Made by a program: the position numbers and the translations under genes. Shown one piece after another: positions 1 through 7,950 of a stretch of 64,000 nt of DNA (positions are counted from its first letter, which is position 1; each line of letters opens with the position of its first letter). The notes below the pieces were generated by a model. It was not told the origin of the DNA, made no database searches, and saw nothing but the letters and a program-made list of their open reading frames with translations. Origin of the DNA: TM7 phylum sp. oral taxon 349 (GTDB lineage Bacteria > Patescibacteriota > Saccharimonadia > Saccharimonadales > Saccharimonadaceae); NCBI GenBank assembly GCA_018127705.1, contig CP072328.1:124001-188000 (forward strand). The letters run 5' to 3'.

Positions 1-651
1 ACATTTGCCGCTGCACCGTGTTGTGCTGTTCTGCGGAGCAGCGGGAGTTGGTGTAGGATTATCTGGCGGATTAGTTGACGCTAGATCGTTAGATCCTGCA
101 ATATCGCCTGTTTGTTTGTCAAACGTCCATGATAGCAAATACTGCTCGGAATGCGAAGTGTGCATATTTTGCTTAATTAGCACTGTAATTGATATAAAAC
201 GGTCGTCGTTACGTAGCACTTGGTAGCCTGCTGTGTTTGTGAATGGCTCGGTAATGTGCGCCGACTGTTTAGTAAGTGCGTCGCGAAAGCCGCGGTCTTT
301 CTCGTTGATAGCAGCAGCGATCGTATCGTTGATCTTCTGATTTTTCGTGATAGGGTATTCAATTGATGTTTGTTCGGCGCGGTTGCGGCGCTGTACGAAT
401 TTTGACGTAATGTCGCGATATTTCGAGTTTGCGAAATAATATTTCGTGTCGGCAGGATCAGCTGCTGGCGTAATATGCGGGCGGTTCAGATGAAATACTA
501 GTGCTAAGCATATGGTCGCAAGAACTGGCGCTACAGCAAAAACAATAATGTATGATTTTTTCAAAGAAATGCTCCGTCGTTTTCTTGGCGTTTTTCGCAC
601 TAATTTCTTCGGTGCGGGTAATGTTGTTTTGTGTGATTTTGAGCGAATCAT
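1..651 (-). CDS. Membrane-anchored extracytoplasmic protein, PdaC-like N-terminal region (partial)
   Basis: The reading frame opens at an ATG at 651 and stays open to the window edge (217 codons, no stop), so the C-terminus is missing. A basic N-terminus (about residues 1-33, rich in Lys/Arg) is followed by one membrane segment at about residues 34-54 and then an extracytoplasmic part. Residues about 95-125 (IEYPITKNQKINDTI) resemble the DUF4163/PdaC-type domain found ahead of polysaccharide deacetylases and in DUF3298 proteins. A Pro/Thr/Asn-rich linker follows near the window edge, as expected before a second domain. That domain may be a deacetylase, but this is inference only. The start is supported by a TATAAC hexamer exactly 6 nt upstream, with no Shine-Dalgarno, suggesting a leaderless mRNA. 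Confidence 0.6.
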   Translation of the reverse strand, partial: MIRSKSHKTTLPAPKKLVRKTPRKRRSISLKKSYIIVFAVAPVLATICLALVFHLNRPHITPAADPADTKYYFANSKYRDITSKFVQRRNRAEQTSIEYPITKNQKINDTIAAAINEKDRGFRDALTKQSAHITEPFTNTAGYQVLRNDDRFISITVLIKQNMHTSHSEQYLLSWTFDKQTGDIAGSNDLASTNPPDNPTPTPAAPQNSTTRCSGKC

Positions 652-684
652 ACTACAGTTATAGCATAATGCTATAACTGTAGT
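652..684. promoter_or_regulatory. Perfect 33-bp palindrome overlapping the promoter of the gene ending at position 1
   Basis: Two 16-base arms are separated by one base (centre 668) and match perfectly. Each arm carries TATAAC, at 663-658 on the minus strand and 673-678 on the plus strand. The minus-strand copy is a -10 element 6 nt from the ATG at 651. The symmetry could serve a dimeric repressor or two opposed promoters. No gene starts directly on the plus side. Confidence 0.6.
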
Positions 685-690
685 CTAAAA

Positions 691-712
691 ATAGACGACC
701 GATGTCGTCTAT
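691..712 (-). terminator. Rho-independent terminator for minus-strand transcript
   Basis: A perfect 9-bp stem (arms 691-699 and 704-712, loop CGAT) is followed on the minus strand by a run of T (TTTTTA). It lies downstream of the small minus-strand ORF at 848-1048 and supports transcription from that side. Confidence 0.7.
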
Positions 713-847
713 CAAAATGGGTCTCTACTACCCGAATTAATGATGTGATATCCGAAGACACGTTATTTTAACTCGTTGTGTTATTTTGAAGAGTACTGAA
801 ACGCGGCAGCTGATCATAATCGCACTGTTCGTTTTATAGCTGTTTTC

Positions 848-1048
848 TCATCGCTTTTTCTTCCTGCAATGAGAATGGTTTTGCGTGAAAATTTTCTTGA
901 ATCGTTTGAACTTACCGTCGTTGGTATCAGTAAGCTTTACGTCTCCATGTTTAGTGACCGCGACATAGCGGCTTCGTAGCGTGTTTGTATTCGTGTTTGT
1001 TTGTGTTTTCATGATTGTTTGTTCTTTAGCAACGTTTGAAATAGCCAC
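848..1048 (-). CDS. Small basic hypothetical protein
   Basis: An ORF of 66 codons from GTG 1048, or 54 codons from ATG 1011. The product is rich in Lys, Thr and Asn, with the N-terminal motif TQTNTNTNT and a strongly basic C-terminus ending in RKKKR. No family is recognised. The only support beyond the open frame is the terminator hairpin at 691-712 on the same strand. It has no visible membrane segment. It may be spurious. Confidence 0.3.
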   Translation of the reverse strand: MAISNVAKEQTIMKTQTNTNTNTLRSRYVAVTKHGDVKLTDTNDGKFKRFKKIFTQNHSHCRKKKR

Positions 1049-1162
1049 GATAGCGGTGGCTGTGTTACTTTTCTAGGTTGCGAGAGAAAGAAGAAACGTG
1101 CCCACTGCTCGTGACCACGTTGCTTAGGGTTATTGTACTACAGAGAACGGGGGGTGGCAAGA

Positions 1163-1984
1163 CTACGTTATAAACGTCGTGCCGTCCGCTCGTGTTATCG
1201 TAACATTCTGGTTATATGATTTCATCTTCTCATGAATCTTAGCCAACGTCTCTTCATCCGGCAAAGAGTCGCCATCGACACCAAGCAGTTTATCGGCCGC
1301 TTCTATTTCTTCAGCAGTGATAACGCGAACATTCGGATCAGACAGTTCCTTGCCGCTTTTATCTACAAGCGCAATGTCGACGTCAACGATACCATTTTCG
1401 TCCGGTTTGCTCATGCCTTTAATTATATAATCCTGACCGCGCCCAAGCAATATCTCTTTCTCATACGGATATTCAGAGCGCTCAAGCAATATGGCGTTTA
1501 CATCAAGTCCATGATAACCTTGAGGCACTTTCACCCGCAACAAGTATTTATACGGGTCGCTTGCACCGAACGCAAAACTTCGTCCAACGATATTATCGCG
1601 ACTCATCGATAAAAAGCCCTTGTCATTGAACGTATCACCAATGGCCAGTTGATTTTTCAAACCAAAACCGCGATAGAGTATAGTGTCATTACCGAGCGCA
1701 GACTTTGCAATCATCTTATCTAACCGTTTCACTGCCTCAGTCGCATGCGAACTAATAGCAGTTCCGGTTCGGAGGTGTTCATTTATCTCCTTGTAGTAAA
1801 TCCCCTGGTACATCAATAAGGCTTCGGTGTCGACTTTAGTAACACCTTTCGCTAGTACGCCAGTATCAATCAGCTCCTGCTTGCGCGTTGTTTTGAGATG
1901 CTCTACCTTGTCAGCAAGCTCTTCGTTCTTCATGCCGGTGACTTCAGGTAGCTTATAATCGTCCGACATCTTACGTATCATCAC
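1163..1984 (-). CDS. ADP-ribosyltransferase domain protein, probably the tail of a phage head-morphogenesis protein
   Basis: The C-terminal domain carries the R-S-E triad of arginine-specific ADP-ribosyltransferases: Arg105 (ILYRGFG), the Ser motif near 126-128 (GFLSMS) and the catalytic E175-x-E177 in EYPYEKEILLGRG. The fold is the one of VIP2/Iota/C3-type enzymes and of many phage minor head proteins. The frame stays open upstream of the GTG at 1984 to a TAG at 2081-2083. That extension reads WQPPLHFNCRC, the Cys/His signature at the end of SPP1 gp7/Mu F head-morphogenesis domains, just where an ART domain is often fused. No start codon is found in the extension. The gene is therefore probably a 5'-truncated prophage remnant, though a GTG-initiated product remains possible. 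It has no signal peptide. Confidence 0.65.
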   Translation of the reverse strand: MMIRKMSDDYKLPEVTGMKNEELADKVEHLKTTRKQELIDTGVLAKGVTKVDTEALLMYQGIYYKEINEHLRTGTAISSHATEAVKRLDKMIAKSALGNDTILYRGFGLKNQLAIGDTFNDKGFLSMSRDNIVGRSFAFGASDPYKYLLRVKVPQGYHGLDVNAILLERSEYPYEKEILLGRGQDYIIKGMSKPDENGIVDVDIALVDKSGKELSDPNVRVITAEEIEAADKLLGVDGDSLPDEETLAKIHEKMKSYNQNVTITRADGTTFIT

Positions 1985-2066
1985 CCATATACAACGGCAG
2001 TTGAAATGCAGCGGCGGCTGCCACTTCGTCGTTTTGCGCGTAATTGTTTCAGTATTATATAAAAAC

Positions 2067-2156
2067 TTTACATCTTTATGCTATATGTAAACAAAATAGC
2101 TAAAATATTTACAAGTTCATTGTAAATGTAAATAAAAAATGCTAAAATCTTTACAT
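2067..2156. promoter_or_regulatory. Array of TTTACA/TGTAAA operator half-sites with two promoter-like repeats
   Basis: Half-sites lie at 2067-2072 (TTTACA), 2086-2091 (TGTAAA), 2108-2113, 2121-2126, 2127-2132 and 2150-2155. The central pair forms a perfect inverted repeat (2107-2114 and 2120-2127, 5-nt spacer). A direct repeat GCTAAAATnTTTACA occurs at 2099-2113 and 2141-2155, each with a TAAAAT -10-like hexamer. The array abuts the Fic gene, whose C-terminus is a winged helix, so autoregulation of the downstream operon is a reasonable inference. Confidence 0.6.
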
Positions 2157-3335
2157 AGTATGACTAAAATTAGCAATAAAAATCCTAGGATTGGTGTATA
2201 TAGACCCCAGCCAGAAGGGTTTAAGGCTTTTGTCTTAGAGTCGTTTCCGCCAAAAGATACACTAGTGTTCTCATCGGCTATTCAACAGAAGCATGCTGAG
2301 GCGATGCGACTCTTAGGAAAACTAGACGGCATTACAGCCTTGCTGCCAGATAGAGATTATTTTTTGGAAATGTTCGTTCGCAAAGATGCTTCATCCTCAA
2401 GTCAAATTGAAGGTACGCAGGCATCTATCTCTGACGCAATCGAGGCGCTAAATATTGAGCGGCGTAATGATTTGCCGCAAGACGTTGATGACATTTTGCA
2501 CTATATTGAGGCGCTTAATTATGGATTAGAGCGGGCAAAGGATTTTCCGTTTTCGCTGCGTTTCATTCGTGAGCTACACGAAAAGCTTATGATTGGTGCA
2601 CGTAATACTCATAACTCTTTCCCTGGTGAGTTTCGTCGTACGCAGAACTGGATCGGCGGTACTCGCCCGGACAGCGCACGTTTTGTGCCGCCGCCTGTTC
2701 GCGAAATGAACCAGGCGTTAGACGACCTAGAAAAATTCATTCATGCTGACGATGAATACTTACCACTGATTAAAGCTGGCTTACTGCATGCTCAGTTTGA
2801 AACGATCCATCCATTTCTTGACGGCAATGGGCGAACTGGACGTATGTTGGTGACGATGTTTTTGTGGCATCGGCGATTGTTGGAAATGCCAGTTCTTTAT
2901 TTATCGACGTACTTTAAAAAGCATCAAGAAATCTACTATGAAAAACTCAATGCTTACCATTCAGAGAGCGGCAATGTTGAAGAATGGGTGGAGTTTTTCC
3001 TAGATGGCGTGTTAGATACTGCTAATTCGTCTATTGAAACATGCAAAAAGATAACAGAATTACGAGAACGAGATATGCGTAAAGTTCAGAAACTTGGCAA
3101 GGCTACAGCTCCTAAAACGCTTGATATGATTCGTTTCCTTTACAAGGTGCCAACTGTAGGTATTGCTGATGTTGTTAACCAAACTGGCTATAGTAGACCA
3201 TCAGCCTACAAGCTGATAGATCGTCTCGTTGGTATGAATATTCTTTATCCAGCCGACGAGAACGATGGCTATGGTAAGAAGTATACCTATAAAGACTATA
3301 TAGAAATATTTACAGAGGATAGATCTCTAGGATAG
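2139..3335 (+). CDS. Fic family AMP-transferase-type protein with C-terminal winged helix
   Basis: 398 codons from ATG 2139. ATG 2160 is an alternative that would place the last operator half-site outside the coding region. The N-terminal Fic_N region has the inhibitory-helix motif S-x-x-x-E-G (SSQIEG). The Fic core has HPFLDGNGRTGR with catalytic His224, which fits an intact AMPylation active site. The last 80 residues form a winged helix (motif VVNQTGYSRPSAYKLIDRL) that could bind the upstream operator array. The gene is followed after about 23 nt by mod on the same strand, so it is probably the first gene of the type III restriction-modification operon. The target of modification is unknown. 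Confidence 0.9.
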   Translation: MLKSLHSMTKISNKNPRIGVYRPQPEGFKAFVLESFPPKDTLVFSSAIQQKHAEAMRLLGKLDGITALLPDRDYFLEMFVRKDASSSSQIEGTQASISDAIEALNIERRNDLPQDVDDILHYIEALNYGLERAKDFPFSLRFIRELHEKLMIGARNTHNSFPGEFRRTQNWIGGTRPDSARFVPPPVREMNQALDDLEKFIHADDEYLPLIKAGLLHAQFETIHPFLDGNGRTGRMLVTMFLWHRRLLEMPVLYLSTYFKKHQEIYYEKLNAYHSESGNVEEWVEFFLDGVLDTANSSIETCKKITELRERDMRKVQKLGKATAPKTLDMIRFLYKVPTVGIADVVNQTGYSRPSAYKLIDRLVGMNILYPADENDGYGKKYTYKDYIEIFTEDRSLG

Positions 3336-3358
3336 TTTTATAATAAAGAGGAAGTGTG

Positions 3359-5245
3359 ATGAACGGCTATAACGACGATATTGCAAACGATCAACGAGCG
3401 AAGCTCCGCCAGCTTTTTCCGGAGGTGTTTACTGAGGATAGGATTGACTGGGCGCGACTAAAGGCGACGCTCGGCGATGCGGTAGATTTGGGTGAACGCT
3501 ACGGTCTCGGCTGGAAGGGTAAGAGTGATGTTTTCGCCAAAATCCAAGAGAAAACGGTCGAGACACTCCATACCGACCGAGCCAACTCCGTTGATTGGGA
3601 TACTACGAGCAATATGTTCATTGAGGGCGATAACCTGGCGGCGCTGAAGATTTTACACAAGAGCTATTACGGCAAGGTGAAGATGATTTACATTGACCCG
3701 CCGTATAACACTGGCAACGATTTCGTCTACAACGATGATTTCAAGCAGACACGCAAAAGTTACGAAGCGGAAGCCGGCATCACCGACGACGAAGGTAATG
3801 TGACGCGCGACGATGGCCTATGCTCCAACACCGGCGGACACAAGCATAGCAACTGGATGAGTATGATGTATCCGCGGCTATTTCTCGCCCGCAATTTGTT
3901 GCGGCAAGACGGCGTAATCTTCGTATCAATTGATGACAATGAAGTTCACAACCTCCGCCTGATGATGAATGAGATATTTGGGGAGGAGAATTTTCAAGGG
4001 CATATACATTGGAGGAGAAGGACAAATCAGCCAAATGACCCAATGAAAATGATTGGTCTGGTGGCTGAACATATATTAGTTTATACACGAAACGCAGAGT
4101 TATATAAAAATTCTGGAGTAGGTAAGATTGCGGTAACGGGTGATTTTTCTAATCCAGATAATGATGTCAATGGTGCGTGGGCATCTAAGCCGTGGAAAAC
4201 AGGATCTAGCCAGAGTGGAGTAAGGTATAAAATTCAGCTGCCTAGCGGTAGGGAAGTCTTGGATGACTGGATGGGCAGCGAAGGTACATACAGAAAGCTT
4301 TTAGAACAAGGTAGGATTTATTTCCCAAGTGGTGGTAACGGGCTGCCTAGGAAGAAATATTATTTAAGCGAGAGACAAGAAGAGGGCCAATCTGCCACAA
4401 ACTGGTGGTCCAGTGATGTTTTTGGGAATAATCAAGCGGCAACTTCGGAACAAAAAGAACTATTTGATGGTAAGGTTGTGTTTGAGAATCCGAAACCCAT
4501 AAGTTTAATAAAGAATATGATCGATATATCAAACGTTAGGGATGGAGATATTATCGTTGATTTCTTTGCGGGATCGGGCACGATTATGCATGCAGCGATG
4601 GAGTACTCAGTTGAAAATAATATTAATCTCAGAACTATAGCTGTACAGTTAAGTGAAGATCTTGATAAAAACTACAAAAGTGCCAACCCCAAAACGAGGC
4701 AAATTATTGAGAACGCTGTGGCAATACTTGATAGGCTAAATTTAAGACATACTATAGCGGATTTGTCACGTGAGCGGATTCGTCGCGCTGGTGCGAAAAT
4801 CAAAGCTGACTTTGCCGATAAATTATCTGAAAGAAAAGCACCACTTGACCTTGGCTTTCGTGCCTACACTATCGGCGAAAGCAATTTCAAACGCTGGAAC
4901 GAGCAGGTCTCGACCGCCGAGGAAATCCGCCAGCAGACGCTTGAATCAATTGACCCGCTTGAGCTTGGTGCGACCGATGATGATATTCTGACAGAGGTCT
5001 TACTCAAACGCGGCATCTCTCCATTGGTAACTATTGAGCAACGTAATAACTATCTATTCATACCGTCTGAATCACTTGCGATTTCACTTATTGCTAACAT
5101 AACTGAGACTGACTTTGCCCGTTTGCTTGACAGTGGTGCCGAACAAATCGTCCTGCTATCGCGTGCATTTGGCGATGATGCGAACTTGAGAGCAAACGCA
5201 ATGTTGCAGGCAGAGCAGCGTGGTGTACGGGTGGAGGTGGTATAG
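3359..5245 (+). CDS. mod: Type III restriction-modification DNA methyltransferase (Mod)
   Basis: 628 residues of a beta-class adenine-N6 methyltransferase. The catalytic motif IV is D114-P-P-Y117 (IYIDPPYNTG), and the SAM-binding motif I, FFAGSG, lies near residue 400. The region between them is the target-recognition domain. Mod forms a complex with Res, sets the recognition site and protects host DNA. GTG 3356 is possible, but ATG 3359 has a GAGG Shine-Dalgarno 7 nt upstream. The middle of the gene (about 4000-4770) is visibly more AT-rich than both ends, consistent with replacement of the recognition domain by recombination. Confidence 0.92.
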   Translation: MNGYNDDIANDQRAKLRQLFPEVFTEDRIDWARLKATLGDAVDLGERYGLGWKGKSDVFAKIQEKTVETLHTDRANSVDWDTTSNMFIEGDNLAALKILHKSYYGKVKMIYIDPPYNTGNDFVYNDDFKQTRKSYEAEAGITDDEGNVTRDDGLCSNTGGHKHSNWMSMMYPRLFLARNLLRQDGVIFVSIDDNEVHNLRLMMNEIFGEENFQGHIHWRRRTNQPNDPMKMIGLVAEHILVYTRNAELYKNSGVGKIAVTGDFSNPDNDVNGAWASKPWKTGSSQSGVRYKIQLPSGREVLDDWMGSEGTYRKLLEQGRIYFPSGGNGLPRKKYYLSERQEEGQSATNWWSSDVFGNNQAATSEQKELFDGKVVFENPKPISLIKNMIDISNVRDGDIIVDFFAGSGTIMHAAMEYSVENNINLRTIAVQLSEDLDKNYKSANPKTRQIIENAVAILDRLNLRHTIADLSRERIRRAGAKIKADFADKLSERKAPLDLGFRAYTIGESNFKRWNEQVSTAEEIRQQTLESIDPLELGATDDDILTEVLLKRGISPLVTIEQRNNYLFIPSESLAISLIANITETDFARLLDSGAEQIVLLSRAFGDDANLRANAMLQAEQRGVRVEVV

Positions 5246-5247
5246 CT

Positions 5248-6801
5248 ATGGCAAAGTACAACATTTATAAGATAGATGATCTTGATGGACTTCAGGAAAA
5301 ACTTAGGCAAAAAGAATACAAGTCTGTCGCTGAATATAAATCAAGCAACGTTAGCTTTAATTTTTGTATATCACAAGAATACAGTGATGTATGGTGGTCT
5401 ACTCAGTATAAGCCCATCCTACCTGAAGAATATCATGATCTAAAGGCTACGACATATTCAGCGATACTAATTGCTCTTATTGAAGAATCCGTTTATGCAG
5501 TGTCTATGGGGCGCAGTTTTTCGATCATTGATGACTATTGCGATCAAGAATTTGGAATAAATGTAGCACAACGCATAGGTGATGGGTCTAAAAGTAAAAT
5601 GAAAAGCTCTATTTTTAATGGGGGGATTAAAAGTAGATCAATAACCAGTAATGTTGATTATAGTAATTTAGATTTTACTGCCGGTGAATCAATTAATCTG
5701 CTGAAAATGAAAGCTGAGAATGATAAAGATTTTGGTAGGTCTGCTATCGTATTTGGTTCAAGTATTCAGCTAGCTAATATAGATATTAGTGCGCGTGAAC
5801 TAGGATTTTTAATTGAAAAGGTAAACGAAACATTGGCTTTGGATGTAAAATTTAAGGTTCCACGATCTAAAATAGTGATTAATCCAGAAAAGATAAAAAA
5901 ACTAAATGACAACCTAGTCAAGGCCATTGAGAATGGCGGGGATGATTATAATATAGGTTTTTACGATTTTGATAATTTTGGTGTGAATATATTCTTTACA
6001 GATGATGTCATATGGCAATTTAAATACAAGGGGATTATATATGAAGACGAATATAGTTCTATTAGTATAGACACTATAAAAAGGTTCTGTGACACAAATA
6101 ATTTTCTGCTCAGGGGCATATTAAAGGATCTAAAACTTGTTGTAAGATCTGATCAAGGGCGCACTTTTACTAAAGAACTAATATACTTTATTGATTATCA
6201 AGATGATGATACGAGGTGTTATCTTGAAAATGGTAGATGGAAGGAATTTAATAATGACTATTTAGAAGATCTCCAATTTTGGGTAAAGAAGATAGAGATA
6301 GCAACTCGTGACATTAACTTTAATGAAGAAGACTTCTTAAATTGGTGCTCGCGGGAGAAAGAGAGTGGGAATCCTGCCTACAAGGAGCTTTACTATAATA
6401 AGGTACTAAGCGAGAGAGGGGAATATCAACTATATGATCGGAAGATAGATTTTAAGCTCAAAAGGAATATAGAGATATGTGATGTATATGATCCGCTTAA
6501 TAAAAAAATAATTGTCACAAAGCGAGGAGATGCAAGAAATTTGGGCTACGCCCTGGATCAAGCTAGTTCAGTCATATCGTTAATATCAAATGGTAGATAT
6601 ATTCCAAGCGATGGTGGATATATAGAAGTCGATGAAGTTGAGCTTTGGCTAATATTCACCAATAGGAGTAACCCGATACAGAGTTTAATGGATATAAGAT
6701 CATTTACTTTTTTGTCAAAGATCAACGCGCTGTATGCAATGTGTCGAGAGAAAGATCTTAAGTTTAGCGTAAGCTTTTCCTATGAGAGAAGGTCGGCTTG
6801 A
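5248..6801 (+). CDS. TIGR04141/DUF6119-like protein inside the R-M operon
   Basis: 517 residues, starting 3 nt after mod. The C-terminal third has the pattern recalled for the sporadically distributed TIGR04141 (DUF6119) family: an IEICDVYD stretch, then a basic strand (KIIVTKRG) and a segment ending in QASSVISLI. Family members often sit beside restriction genes, but no biochemical role is established that I know of. The gene is much more AT-rich than its neighbours, indicating separate acquisition. Its TGA overlaps the ATG of the vestigial res start (ATGA at 6801), so in the donor it was probably coupled directly to a res gene. No membrane segment or known catalytic motif is seen. The family call is from memory of motifs, not a search. 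Confidence 0.6.
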   Translation: MAKYNIYKIDDLDGLQEKLRQKEYKSVAEYKSSNVSFNFCISQEYSDVWWSTQYKPILPEEYHDLKATTYSAILIALIEESVYAVSMGRSFSIIDDYCDQEFGINVAQRIGDGSKSKMKSSIFNGGIKSRSITSNVDYSNLDFTAGESINLLKMKAENDKDFGRSAIVFGSSIQLANIDISARELGFLIEKVNETLALDVKFKVPRSKIVINPEKIKKLNDNLVKAIENGGDDYNIGFYDFDNFGVNIFFTDDVIWQFKYKGIIYEDEYSSISIDTIKRFCDTNNFLLRGILKDLKLVVRSDQGRTFTKELIYFIDYQDDDTRCYLENGRWKEFNNDYLEDLQFWVKKIEIATRDINFNEEDFLNWCSREKESGNPAYKELYYNKVLSERGEYQLYDRKIDFKLKRNIEICDVYDPLNKKIIVTKRGDARNLGYALDQASSVISLISNGRYIPSDGGYIEVDEVELWLIFTNRSNPIQSLMDIRSFTFLSKINALYAMCREKDLKFSVSFSYERRSA

Positions 6802-6950
6802 TGAAGCTCAAATTCGTATTTAACCGACAATACCAGCTTTACGCTATCAATTCGGTGAGGGATATTCTTATTGAGCGACAGCTGGATGAAGCAGATTTTG
6901 GCGAGCACAAAGTTGTCGGGTCGGAGTACTTAAGCGGGACAACGGAGTGA
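6801..6950 (+). pseudogene. Vestigial 5' end of a second type III res gene
   Basis: A 49-codon frame begins with MKLKF and QYQL, the same opening as the intact Res at 7940 (MKLKFDPNQQYQL). Similarity continues for about 40 residues (compare DEADFGEHKVVG with DGASFGGQEILG) and stops at TGA 6948-6950. The nucleotide sequence is diverged from the intact copy, so this is not a recent tandem duplication. It marks the junction where rhuM and a second res replaced the original res gene. Confidence 0.8.
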
Positions 6951-6954
6951 CAGC

Positions 6955-7950
6955 ATGATGATGAAAAATACTCCAGCTAATTTTCTGCTGTATAAAACTA
7001 CTGACAATAAAGTCTCCATCAACGTTCAGATTGAAGGTGAAACGGTTTGGCTGACACAAGATCAGATGGCTGAGCTTTTTGATAAGTCAAAACCAACAAT
7101 CGTAGAGCATTTAGGCAATATTTTTGAAGAGGGTGAACTGGACGAGAACTCAGTTGTTCGGAAATTCCGAGTAACTGCTGCTGATGGGAAGAGTTATAGC
7201 GTTAAACATTATAATTTAGATGTGATTATCTCTGTTGGCTATCGCGTTAAATCCTTGCGCGGTACGCAGTTCCGCCAATGGGCAACCAAGCGATTGCGTG
7301 AATATATTGTCAAAGGATTTACGATGGACGATGAACGCCTCAAGCAGGGCGGCGGTCGTTATTTCAAAGAATTACTCCAGCGTATTCGTGATATTCGTTC
7401 AAGCGAACGTAATTTGTACCAACAGGTGACAGATATTTATGCAACGAGCATTGATTATCAAAAAGATTCTGATATGACTAAAAAGTTCTTTGCGACGGTG
7501 CAAAATAAGATGCACTATGCGGTGCACGGTAAAACTGCAGCGGAAATGATTTATGATCGTGCCAATGCTACGCAGCCGAACATGGGACTAACGAACTTTA
7601 AGGGTAATTACATAACAACCGATGACGTAGCGGTAGCAAAAAACTACTTAAACGAGGATGAGCTAAACGAGTTGAATTTGATAGTGTCGCAATACCTTGA
7701 TTTTGCTGAGCTCCAGGCAACTCGCCGCAAAGCCATGACCATGCAGCAGTGGATTGATAAACTAGACGAGTATTTATGTGTAAACGACTCAAAGTTGCTT
7801 GATGGCGCTGGCAAGATTAGCCACAAACGGGCGATGAAAAAGGCTAGGCGCGAATTTGACGCATATCGCCAAGATGAAATGCGGCGGCTGGAGAGTGATT
7901 TTGATAAGGCGGTAAAAGAAATAAGGACTGATAATTCTAATGAAGCTTAA
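6955..7950 (+). CDS. rhuM: RhuM family protein
   Basis: 331 residues matching the virulence RhuM family. The N-terminal half has the signature region VWLTQDQMAELFDKSKPT (winged-helix-like), followed by VRKFRVTAADGKSYSVKHYNLD and VGYRVKSLRGTQFRQWATK. The function of RhuM is not known. It is commonly found next to restriction or toxin genes. The ATG at 6955 has GGAG 7 nt upstream. The 3' end overlaps the start of res by 11 nt, so the two are translationally coupled. Confidence 0.85.
   Translation: MMMKNTPANFLLYKTTDNKVSINVQIEGETVWLTQDQMAELFDKSKPTIVEHLGNIFEEGELDENSVVRKFRVTAADGKSYSVKHYNLDVIISVGYRVKSLRGTQFRQWATKRLREYIVKGFTMDDERLKQGGGRYFKELLQRIRDIRSSERNLYQQVTDIYATSIDYQKDSDMTKKFFATVQNKMHYAVHGKTAAEMIYDRANATQPNMGLTNFKGNYITTDDVAVAKNYLNEDELNELNLIVSQYLDFAELQATRRKAMTMQQWIDKLDEYLCVNDSKLLDGAGKISHKRAMKKARREFDAYRQDEMRRLESDFDKAVKEIRTDNSNEA

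Noticed and set aside
5-226. 73-codon plus-strand ORF at the window start
   Set aside because: It lies antisense to the partial membrane-anchored protein, whose frame, membrane segment and promoter are coherent.
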